From SPGG2 sp964194625 (GTDB lineage: Bacteria; Pseudomonadota; Gammaproteobacteria; Acidiferrobacterales; SPGG2), in assembly GCA_964194625.1 (NCBI GenBank), contig CAXMNC010000298.1, forward strand, positions 1-21,857: a DNA stretch of 21,857 bases. Direction: 5' to 3'. Of this stretch, positions 1 to 6,398 are shown piece after piece (the first letter of the stretch is position 1; the number at the start of each line of letters is the position of its first letter). Below the pieces are notes generated by a model. It was given only the letters and a program-made list of their open reading frames with translations. It did no database searches and was not told where the DNA came from. The position numbers and the translations under genes were made by a program.

Positions 1-61
1 CGAAACGGGCGGGCGGTATTAGAACGAGCTTATCGAATCCAAATCAACAACGGGGACGGCA

Positions 62-184
62 ATGGATATAGCAATAAGCCCTCGGCCGATGGAGATCTTG
101 TTGGTCGAAGATGATCCAGATGACGCATTTCTCGTGCAGGAAATGCTGACCGAGGTCGAGACAGTAGCGGCGTCGGCTCCGTAG
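62..184 (+). pseudogene. Truncated response-regulator receiver remnant
   Basis: This 40-codon frame starts ATG and ends TAG. Residues 10-32 read as the first beta strand and first helix of a CheY-like receiver: MEILLVEDDPDDAFLVQEML, with the acidic DD pair that binds magnesium. After about residue 33 the similarity stops and the frame closes. There is no phospho-acceptor Asp, no switch Thr and no Lys, so it cannot be a working receiver (normally about 120 residues). I found no continuation in the other frames downstream. The simplest reading is a decayed or deletion-truncated two-component gene. A short translated peptide or a sequencing frameshift further upstream remains possible. A stand-alone intact receiver occurs at 8678. 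Confidence 0.6.
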
Positions 185-247
185 ATGTCCGTGGTTTTAG
201 TTATCGAATGCTTGTCGACGTGGTGCCGAGAAAACTTTAGCGGGTCA

Positions 248-261
248 GTCAAACGTTTGAC
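248..261. promoter_or_regulatory. 14-bp perfect palindrome, possible operator
   Basis: GTCAAACGTTTGAC is its own reverse complement over 14 bases. Dyad symmetry of this length is typical of dimeric repressor sites. No specific regulator can be assigned from the sequence. Confidence 0.3.
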
Positions 262-319
262 GCGTGCCAAACCGTTGCTGCCTCGGCGTCGTTCGACGTG
301 CAATCGCCGAGTTAATATT

Positions 320-335
320 AATGTTTGTAAACATT
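320..335. promoter_or_regulatory. Inverted repeat AATGTTT-GT-AAACATT
   Basis: Seven-base arms are separated by two bases. The site is AT-rich and lies about 90 bp upstream of a TATAAT hexamer, so it may be a transcription-factor site for the gene starting at 496. No regulator is assigned. Confidence 0.3.
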
Positions 336-426
336 GACTTATGTCTTCAACATGTGTCAAAGCGGTAGGTTTTCCAGTGCACGAAAGGCAATCTCTATGC
401 CAGACACTTGTGACCGGGATGTCGCG

Positions 427-432
427 TATAAT
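427..432 (+). promoter_or_regulatory. Possible -10 hexamer TATAAT
   Basis: This is a consensus sigma70 -10 hexamer 64 bp upstream of the ATG at 496. The best -35 at normal spacing (GACACT, 403-408, 18-bp spacer) is poor, so this would be a weak or activator-dependent promoter. Confidence 0.35.
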
Positions 433-495
433 TGCGCCATGAGCAGACGCACTGTGTGAAGTAGCACACCCGATGCCGGTCTATAGAAGAGAACG

Positions 496-1929
496 ATGGT
501 TAGGAAGCGTGATACGTACACTACGACCTTTAGGCGGCACGGTTTGTTGCCCCGTCTGAGAAGTTTGACGCTCGCGAGCGTTGTTGCCGGCTGGCTGCCG
601 AGCATCGCGACTGCTGACGTGTTTCGCATTATCGATTCGGGTCAAGCGGCGGCGCAGGTGCGAGTCGATATGATTCAGCAGGCGCGCGACGAGATCGCGA
701 TCGAACTTCACCGCGCCTCAAATGACGGATTAGTGCTTTCTTACCTCGCGTTACTACGGGATGCAGTACGCCGTGGCAGTGAGGTGAGGTTTCTTATCGA
801 CGCGTCATTTAATGAGATTCCAAAATCTATTCAAGCCCACCTGGTTCAAGAAGGCATCCTGATCAAGGAATATCATCCGGTTCGGTTAACCAAACGCGGT
901 TGGATTAACAAACGTTTGCACGACAAAGTCATTCTGACTGACCGAACGCAGATGTTGATAGGTGGGCGTAATCTCGAATATCCATTTTTTGGCGTCGCCA
1001 AAAAAAGTTATGTAAAGAAGGCTTATATAGATCGAGATGCTTATCTCCAAGGCGCGATAGCAGAGGTTGCGCACCAATATTTCATGCAACTCTGGAATAG
1101 TGCTGAAGTCATGGATACAAGGTTGGGACGCTATGATCAAAGATATCTGACTCGAGACTGCAGTCTGTTGCGGGGAGAAGACAATCGCTGCGCTGAGTCC
1201 AAGACCGAAGCTCTGAGAGGGATCAAGCGTGCGGCGGCCCTGTTAGATAGGCACCGCGCAGAGCTAGGCGGTGATGGTTTGGTACAACTCGACAGCGGGA
1301 CAGATTGGTCGGTCGGCCAGCGTGATATTGATGGTGTCCAATTTCTCCATGACCCGATTGGCCGTAAAGGTAAGGAGCCAGGGACATTTCAAGCCGTACT
1401 CGAGTATATGGACACGGCTGAAAAATCCATCGCCATCGAGTCACCTTACTTTATCCTTTCGAAGAACTCCAAAAAAATACTGCGACGAGCAATCGATCGA
1501 GGCGTAAAGGTGCGTGTACTTACCAATTCGCTAGCCTCGACCCAGAATTTCTTTGCCCAGGCTGGTTATGTAGGCAAGAAGAAACGTCTAGTGCGCATGG
1601 GGCTTGAGGTTTGGGAATACAAAGGCCCAAAAATGTTGCACGCAAAAACTGTTCTCATTGACGATAAATTGGTGATTATCGGGAATTTTAACGTAGATCC
1701 GCGTTCCGAATTTTTGAATACTGAACTCGCAGTCGTTGCACAAGATGAGCAACTTGCGCGGCAGTTGCAGTCATCCATGGACGGCCACCTTAAGAATGCC
1801 TGGTTGATCGGTCCCGATGGCAAGGCGGTGGGTGAGAGTAAATTTTTCCCGAAAACCGAGATGAGTGAGGTCATCAAACTTCGCGCCTATCAACTGCTGC
1901 TGGTGCCGCTGATTAGAGGTCAGCTTTAA
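496..1929 (+). CDS. Secreted phospholipase D / cardiolipin synthase-like protein (two HKD motifs)
   Basis: The protein has 477 residues. The N-terminus is basic, then a hydrophobic stretch (about 23-34) and a plausible signal-peptidase I site after ATA at about residue 40, so it is probably periplasmic. Two complete HxKx4D motifs are visible: H142-K144-D149, followed by GGRNLEYPFFG, and H382-K384-D389, followed by GNFNVDPRS. The pair forms one active site in the PLD superfamily. The second motif and its NVDPRSEFLNTE context resemble ClsC/YmdC-type cardiolipin synthases, but those are usually cytoplasmic-facing, so exported phosphodiesterase or phosphatidyltransferase activity on phospholipids is inferred only by family. 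The ATG at 496 has AGAAGAGA just upstream. The gene lies 98 bp upstream of a TRAP transporter operon in the same direction, which suggests but does not prove a shared function. Confidence 0.85.
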   Translation: MVRKRDTYTTTFRRHGLLPRLRSLTLASVVAGWLPSIATADVFRIIDSGQAAAQVRVDMIQQARDEIAIELHRASNDGLVLSYLALLRDAVRRGSEVRFLIDASFNEIPKSIQAHLVQEGILIKEYHPVRLTKRGWINKRLHDKVILTDRTQMLIGGRNLEYPFFGVAKKSYVKKAYIDRDAYLQGAIAEVAHQYFMQLWNSAEVMDTRLGRYDQRYLTRDCSLLRGEDNRCAESKTEALRGIKRAAALLDRHRAELGGDGLVQLDSGTDWSVGQRDIDGVQFLHDPIGRKGKEPGTFQAVLEYMDTAEKSIAIESPYFILSKNSKKILRRAIDRGVKVRVLTNSLASTQNFFAQAGYVGKKKRLVRMGLEVWEYKGPKMLHAKTVLIDDKLVIIGNFNVDPRSEFLNTELAVVAQDEQLARQLQSSMDGHLKNAWLIGPDGKAVGESKFFPKTEMSEVIKLRAYQLLLVPLIRGQL

Positions 1930-1960
1930 TCCCGTCAACCAACGCATATACTGAGCGAGC

Positions 1961-1989
1961 TATATCTGGGCGGTTAGGGCAGATATAAT
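1961..1989 (+). promoter_or_regulatory. Possible promoter with inverted repeat ahead of tatT
   Basis: A TATAAT hexamer lies at 1984-1989. It is overlapped by the right arm of an inverted repeat, TATATCT (1961-1967) and AGATATA (1981-1987), with a 13-nt spacer. An operator covering the -10 of the transporter operon is a reasonable reading, although no good -35 is present. Confidence 0.35.
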
Positions 1990-2011
1990 GCCGTCTGCTT
2001 GAAGGGGGCGC

Positions 2012-2041
2012 ATGACAGAAAAAAACAATGGATGCATCTAG
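2012..2041 (+). other. Micro-ORF MTEKNNGCI overlapping the tatT start
   Basis: An ATG at 2012 is preceded by a strong AAGGGGG at good spacing and opens a 9-codon frame ending TAG at 2039-2041. It overlaps the tatT ATG (2028) in another frame. The frame includes a run of seven A's; loss of one A would fuse it in frame to tatT. It may be a leader peptide, the true tatT start hidden by an indel, or a slippage site. Confidence 0.4.
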
Positions 2042-2987
2042 GCCGCACCAACCTCCAGAATACAGAATCAATTACCGTCTTTCGTCTATCTTGACCTTGG
2101 TGATCTTGGGTTTACTCGTCACCACCGGGTGCTCAGTAAAGAAGTTCGTCGCCAACCGCGTGGGCAATGTGTTTTCGAACAGTGGCACCGTGTACGCCTC
2201 GGATAACGATATAGAGCTCGTCGGTTCGGCAATCCCTTTTGGTTTAAAGACTATGGAAGGTCTTTTAGCCGAAGTACCCGAACATCATGCATTGTTGATA
2301 GCGGCCGCCCGTGGGTTTACGCAATATGCGTATGCCTATGTTGCTCTACCCGCGTTTGAAGCGGAAGAAAGTAATCGCCGCCGGTCACAGGAACTTCGAA
2401 AGCGCGCTAAACGTCTATATATCAGGGGCCGCGACTACGCCCTTCGCGCGTTGGAGTTAAGCCATCCTGGGTTTGTCGCGGACCTTAGGCAGGATTCGCA
2501 CTCTACACTTGCTAATCTTAAGACTAAGGACGTGCCTGAACTTTATTGGGTGGCGGTTTCGTGGAGTGCGGCGATCTCTATGGACAAACAAGATATGGAC
2601 TTGGTTGCCGATCTGCACCTTATCGAGCCGATGATTAGGCGTTGTTTGGCGTTGGATGAAGAGTTCGATAATGGCGCTATCCATGACTTTATGATCACGT
2701 TCGAGGCCAGCCGCTCCGGCGCGCAGGGTGGCAGTGTTGAAAGGGCCCGACAACATTTTGAGCGCGCGATGGCCCTTGCTGACGGCCAGAAGATTGCTCC
2801 GCTCGTATCTTTAGCGGAGTCTGTGTCGGTCAGTGCCCAGGATCACAAAGAGTTTCGCGTCTTACTGCGACGAGCATTGAGCTTCGACGTCGATTCAGCC
2901 CCTGAGTATCGACTCGCAAACTTGATAGCGCAAAAACGAGCACGATTGCTCATGTCTAGGATCGACGATCTTTTTATTGGTGAGTGA
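2028..2987 (+). CDS. tatT: TatT-like lipoprotein of a TPR-associated TRAP transporter
   Basis: This is a 319-residue lipoprotein. A hydrophobic segment (about 20-33) ends in the lipobox VTTGC with the lipidated Cys at 35. The rest is almost entirely helical, Ala/Arg/Glu-rich and TPR-like, matching the TRAP transporter T-component family (TatT, first described in Treponema pallidum Tp0956). In that family a trimer of TatT docks the substrate-binding protein TatP. The position three bases ahead of a TRAP substrate-binding gene, which precedes a fused QM permease, supports the call. The ATG at 2028 has no Shine-Dalgarno; a strong one belongs to an out-of-frame ATG at 2012, so the real N-terminus is uncertain. 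The family match comes from context and composition rather than a sharp motif. Confidence 0.72.
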   Translation: MDASRPHQPPEYRINYRLSSILTLVILGLLVTTGCSVKKFVANRVGNVFSNSGTVYASDNDIELVGSAIPFGLKTMEGLLAEVPEHHALLIAAARGFTQYAYAYVALPAFEAEESNRRRSQELRKRAKRLYIRGRDYALRALELSHPGFVADLRQDSHSTLANLKTKDVPELYWVAVSWSAAISMDKQDMDLVADLHLIEPMIRRCLALDEEFDNGAIHDFMITFEASRSGAQGGSVERARQHFERAMALADGQKIAPLVSLAESVSVSAQDHKEFRVLLRRALSFDVDSAPEYRLANLIAQKRARLLMSRIDDLFIGE

Positions 2988-2990
2988 TAG

Positions 2991-4013
2991 ATGAAACTAA
3001 CGCAGATACTCCTGGCAACATGCCTGGCCTTATTCGCGGTTACTGCGAGCGCTAAAAACGTGGTGATAAAGTTAGCTACCGTCGCGCCGAAGGACTCCAC
3101 CTGGCACGAATTTCTGCAAGACCTCGATGACAAGTGGCGAGAAGCGTCTGGTGGAACGGTTAGACTAAGGATTTTCGCGGGTACGTTGGGCGATGAAGAT
3201 GACATCATGCGTCGGATTCGTATTGGCCAGCTCGACGCTGCCACCGTGACGAGCGCGGGCCTGAGTACGGTGCATGCGGCGGCCAAGGCCTTTCACATCC
3301 CGTTGGCCTTTGCTTCCTACGAGGAACTGGACTACGTACAAAGTCGTATCGCGAAAACACTGGAAGCAACGCTAAAGGAGAAGGGCATTATCGTGCTCAG
3401 CTGGGGTGATGCCGGCTGGGTGCACTTTTTTACTAAATCTCCCGTGCAGCACCCGGACGATCTGCGAAAACAGAAACTTTTCGTGTGGGCTGCCGGCGAC
3501 GCGACCGAAGTCGAAGAGCTGTGGAAGAAAATGGGATTCAAGCCGGTGCCGTTGTCATCGGTCGACATGCTGCCGGCGCTGCAAACCGGGATGATTACGG
3601 CCTACCAGGCGCCGCCGCTTGCAGCGCTCGCCAATCAATGGTTCGCCTTTACAGACTCGATGACGGATTTGAAATGGGCGCCGCTGACCGGTGCAACCGT
3701 AATCAGTACCAGAGCCTGGTCAAGAATTCCCGCCGACTTGCGCCCGATCTTGCTCAAGCTCACACAAGAAACCGGCGCTAAGCTACGCAACGACGTCCGG
3801 GAGCTGGAACAAAACGCCATTGCCGCGATGGTTAAGCGAGGGCTGCAAGTAGTCCCGGTGCCGCCCGAGGCCTTAAAGGAATGGGAAGCGCTCACGCGAT
3901 CGGTGTATGCGGACATTCGTGGCAAGATCGTGCCCACGGAGTATTTCGATGAAGTATTAAGACTGCGTGACGAATTCCGTGCCAGCAGCAGCTCGCCGAA
4001 ATCGAGCGACTAA
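2991..4013 (+). CDS. dctP: TRAP transporter substrate-binding protein, DctP/TatP family
   Basis: The protein has 340 residues with a cleavable signal peptide (cleavage after about ASA, residue 21). The mature start KLATVAPKDSTWHEFL and the blocks around 60-110 and 150-200 are typical of the DctP family. These periplasmic proteins bind a solute and deliver it to the QM permease. Most DctP proteins have an Arg in a KIR motif that salt-bridges the substrate carboxylate; the equivalent segment here reads QKLFVW, with Phe164 at that position, so the ligand may not be a carboxylate. GGTGAG six bases before the ATG lies inside the end of tatT, which suggests translational coupling. The C-terminus is a Ser-rich tail. 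The family is certain; the substrate is unknown. Confidence 0.9.
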   Translation: MKLTQILLATCLALFAVTASAKNVVIKLATVAPKDSTWHEFLQDLDDKWREASGGTVRLRIFAGTLGDEDDIMRRIRIGQLDAATVTSAGLSTVHAAAKAFHIPLAFASYEELDYVQSRIAKTLEATLKEKGIIVLSWGDAGWVHFFTKSPVQHPDDLRKQKLFVWAAGDATEVEELWKKMGFKPVPLSSVDMLPALQTGMITAYQAPPLAALANQWFAFTDSMTDLKWAPLTGATVISTRAWSRIPADLRPILLKLTQETGAKLRNDVRELEQNAIAAMVKRGLQVVPVPPEALKEWEALTRSVYADIRGKIVPTEYFDEVLRLRDEFRASSSSPKSSD

Positions 4014-4027
4014 CAGACTCGTCCCCA

Positions 4028-5911
4028 GTGCATTGGGTACATAAAGCAGGCCGGGCTACGCAATCCCTTGGGTATAGCGTGGAACGTGGCATCACCGCCG
4101 TGGCGCTGCTGGCCATCGTATTGCTGCCGCTGATCGAGGTTGTCGGACGCGCTTTGTTCGGTGTGGGCATTCCCGGTTCCATCGATTATGTGCGCCACCT
4201 GACGCTTTGGGTCGCTTTCTTGGGCGCGGCCGTGGCGGCTAGCCAGGATCGACATCTGGCCTTGGGCTTCGCTTCGTTCTTGCACGAACAGTGGCGCCGT
4301 GCGGCGACTATACTTGCAGGTTCCGTCGCAACGGCAGTTGCGTTCCTGCTCGCTGGCGCTTCGTCATACATGGTGTGGGTCGATACGGCCGATCCCACCA
4401 CGCTCGGTGGCATCGTCCCGCGGTGGGCCGCTGAGATCGTTATGCCTTTGGGATTTGCCGTTATCGGCCTGCGCTTCCTTTGGCGCACCCCGGGCGGGTA
4501 TTGGGGGCGGGCTATTGCCCTCGCCGTGACTTTTCTCGCCGTGATTTTTTTAGCCGCCGGGCTCGCCTTCTGGCCAGTGGAGAGTCGCTCGCTATTGCTG
4601 CTCCCCGGAGCTTTCGTGATCCTGGTCGCCGCCGTCGCTGGCGCCCCTATATTTGTAGTATTGGGAGCGGCGGCGATTCTATTGTTTTTCGTGGATGCGA
4701 CGGCGCTTGAGTTGATTGCGACCGAGCTCTATCGAATCGTGGAGCCGCTCGCACCCATCCCGCTGGAGGCCTATCGCATTGCTTCCAACCCGATACTACC
4801 CACCATACCGTTGTTTACCCTGGCGGGCACGATACTGGCCGAAGGTAAGGCGTCGGCACGGTTGGCGCGTCTTTTCCACGCGCTATTCGGCTGGATTCCC
4901 GGGGGTACCGCCGTTGCTACCATCGGAGTCTGCGCTTTCTTTACCACCTTCACCGGTGGTTCCGGTGTCACCATTTTGGCCCTCGGTGGTTTATTGCTGC
5001 CAGTGCTTCTACGCGAGGGCTATGGCGAGCGTTTTTCGCTTGGTGCGCTGACGGCTTCGGGCAGTCTAGGCATCCTGCTACCTCCGAGCTTGTTGGTGAT
5101 TCTCTACGGTGTATCGGCACACACATCCATAAAGCAACTCTTTTTGGCCGGCCTGGTTCCGGGTGTGATGTTGGTTGCGATGGTTGGCATCTATGCGGTC
5201 TACAACGGTTGGATGCTTGTGGGCGGCCGCAGTCGCTTTGACGTGCGCGAGGCGCTATCGGCGATATGGGAAGCCAAATGGGAGGTACTGTTACCCATCG
5301 GTGTTCTGTTTGGCATCTTCTCGGGCTACGCAACGCTCGTAGAGGTCGCCGGTCTGGTCGCGGTTTATACCCTGGTCTTGGAGTTCTTTATCCACCGCGA
5401 TCTTAACCTGCGCCAGGATTTACCTCGGATTCTGGTGGAGGCGGCGGTGATGATCGGTGGCATCATGATTATCCTGGCAACTGCCATGGGACTTACCAAT
5501 TACCTTATCTACGCGGATATACCGGCGTTGGCGACAGAATGGGTGCAAGCTGGCATTGAATCGCCATGGGTGTTTCTGCTCGCGCTCAATGGGTTTCTGT
5601 TAATAGCAGGCTGTCTGTTGGACATCTTCTCAGCGCTAGTGGTGATTGTGCCCTTGATCCTACCGGTGGCTAGGGCGTTTGGCATAGACCCGCTACACCT
5701 AGGGATCATTTTTCTCGCCAACATGCAGCTCGGGTATTTGACCCCACCGGTAGGCATGAATCTGTTCTTGGCATCGTTCCGATTTAAGCGACCACTTTTG
5801 GAGATTTGTTCTGCGTCTGTGCCGTTTTTCTTGATAATGGCGGCCGGCGTATTGATGATTACCTTCTTCCCTGCCTTGAGTGTCGGTGTTGTTAGCGCTC
5901 TCGGTTTCTGA
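4028..5911 (+). CDS. dctQM: TRAP transporter fused small and large permease (DctQM)
   Basis: This 627-residue polytopic membrane protein has an N-terminal DctQ-like four-helix region (about 1-170) and a linker helix region. A DctM-like domain (about 180-625) follows. DctM signatures include FTGGSGVTILALGG, SGSLGILLPPSLLVILYGV and NMQLGYLTPPVGMNLFLASF. It forms the ion-coupled membrane part of the transporter whose receptor is encoded 14 bp upstream. Fused QM permeases are also found with TatP/TatT in Treponema. The start is GTG with no recognisable Shine-Dalgarno; it is the first available start in frame, so expression may rely on coupling from dctP. No clear intrinsic terminator follows; a 6-bp stem (GGCCTT/AAGGCC, 5942-5969) lacks a T tract. 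Confidence 0.92.
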   Translation: MHWVHKAGRATQSLGYSVERGITAVALLAIVLLPLIEVVGRALFGVGIPGSIDYVRHLTLWVAFLGAAVAASQDRHLALGFASFLHEQWRRAATILAGSVATAVAFLLAGASSYMVWVDTADPTTLGGIVPRWAAEIVMPLGFAVIGLRFLWRTPGGYWGRAIALAVTFLAVIFLAAGLAFWPVESRSLLLLPGAFVILVAAVAGAPIFVVLGAAAILLFFVDATALELIATELYRIVEPLAPIPLEAYRIASNPILPTIPLFTLAGTILAEGKASARLARLFHALFGWIPGGTAVATIGVCAFFTTFTGGSGVTILALGGLLLPVLLREGYGERFSLGALTASGSLGILLPPSLLVILYGVSAHTSIKQLFLAGLVPGVMLVAMVGIYAVYNGWMLVGGRSRFDVREALSAIWEAKWEVLLPIGVLFGIFSGYATLVEVAGLVAVYTLVLEFFIHRDLNLRQDLPRILVEAAVMIGGIMIILATAMGLTNYLIYADIPALATEWVQAGIESPWVFLLALNGFLLIAGCLLDIFSALVVIVPLILPVARAFGIDPLHLGIIFLANMQLGYLTPPVGMNLFLASFRFKRPLLEICSASVPFFLIMAAGVLMITFFPALSVGVVSALGF

Positions 5912-6306
5912 CTCGCGGTGGTGAACTGACGGCTATTCACAGGCCTTGATTGTGGGTATTTTTAAGGCCAATCCCGACCGGCGGTGCAGTTGACACCTGT
6001 CTACGACTTTTTCGGCGGCCTGGGGACAGCGCGTAGGCATTCGGTTGGCACAGAAATTGAATGTAGATCAGCCGTGGAGGCAAGCGCGAAGGTGCGGGTG
6101 TTGTTTGTGCCTCGCCATTCGCTGGTAGGCGTCGCCGCTGACGACTATGACGGTTCCATCGGGTATTTTCATGGTCTACGCTTAGTCTAAGCAGGGGGTG
6201 ACAATTCCGCTTTTTTGGCGGGCCTAAGGGGCATTTAACCAAGGCACTGCTTACCAAAGCCCGAAAATAGGGCGCACTGAATTAAAATAATCGGAGGAGT
6301 TACCGG

Positions 6307-6354
6307 ATGATACTGTGGCACCGGCTGCGTACTAATGCGGACCGGGCCCGGTAG
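6307..6354 (+). CDS. Micro-ORF, 15-residue leader peptide candidate
   Basis: ATG at 6307 follows GGAGGAG (6293-6299) with a 7-nt spacer, one of the best ribosome-binding sites in the window. The encoded peptide is MILWHRLRTNADRAR, ending TAG. The stop lies within a 12-bp perfect palindrome ACCGGGCCCGGT (6341-6352) plus two bases. It starts 92 nt before the GGDEF-EAL start. No homologue is recognised; a regulatory leader peptide is an inference. Confidence 0.45.
   Translation: MILWHRLRTNADRAR
6341..6352. repeat. 12-bp GC-rich palindrome ACCGGGCCCGGT
   Basis: This perfect dyad has no spacer and sits at the end of the first micro-ORF. It could be a protein-binding site; without a loop it is a poor RNA hairpin. 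Confidence 0.4.
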
Positions 6355-6362
6355 AAGGTTGC

Positions 6363-6398
6363 ATGTTTTACGGTCATGAATTTAGGGAGATCGCATAA
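6363..6398 (+). CDS. Micro-ORF, 11-residue peptide abutting the GGDEF-EAL start
   Basis: ATG at 6363 follows GAAGG (6354-6358) at a short spacing. The frame encodes MFYGHEFREIA and its TAA (6396-6398) touches the GTG start at 6399 without a gap. That arrangement suits translational reinitiation. The ribosome-binding site for the GTG (AGGGAG, 6384-6389) lies inside this micro-ORF. Confidence 0.4.
   Translation: MFYGHEFREIA

Larger units (their letters stand above)
185..495. other. Non-coding interval upstream of the HKD enzyme gene
   Basis: No convincing gene lies here; open frames on the minus strand have no family-like features. The interval holds a perfect 14-bp palindrome at 248-261, a second inverted repeat at 320-335, a TATAAT hexamer at 427-432 and a small hairpin (GTGTG 454-458 with CACAC 465-469) in the presumed 5' untranslated region of the next gene. 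Confidence 0.5.
5912..6398 (+). other. Leader region of the GGDEF-EAL gene
   Basis: This 487-bp interval has no conventional gene. A 68-codon plus-strand frame from a GTG at 5984 and a longer minus-strand frame have no family-like features. It contains a weak stem (5942-5969), CCGC/GCGG around a T-run (6209-6223) and a possible -10 TAAAAT (6283-6288). It also holds two tandem micro-ORFs just before the next start codon. Confidence 0.5.

Noticed and set aside
19..360. A 113-codon minus-strand frame at the window start.
   Set aside because: It is Ser/Thr-rich low-complexity sequence antisense to the clear receiver fragment, with no supporting start signal.
5942..5969. GGCCTT/AAGGCC stem after the transporter operon as a terminator.
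   Set aside because: The stem is only 6 bp with a 16-nt loop and no T tract after it.
5970..5986. AATCCCGACCGGCGGT resembles the conserved ACCGGCGGU segment of the FMN riboswitch.
   Set aside because: The other conserved parts (GCCCGCGAG and GCCGACGGU with AGUCCGGAUG) are not found downstream, the 5' stem is poor, and the next gene is not a riboflavin gene. A cmsearch with RF00050 would settle it; a score above the gathering threshold would reverse this.
5984..6190. A 68-codon plus-strand frame starting GTG in the interval before the GGDEF-EAL gene.
   Set aside because: It has no good ribosome-binding site, no recognisable domain or membrane segment, and overlaps an equally open minus-strand frame.
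5937..6257. A 106-codon minus-strand frame in the same interval.
   Set aside because: Its composition is rich in Arg, Pro and Ser without hydrophobic core patterns, and no family is recognised; it is most likely an accidental open frame.
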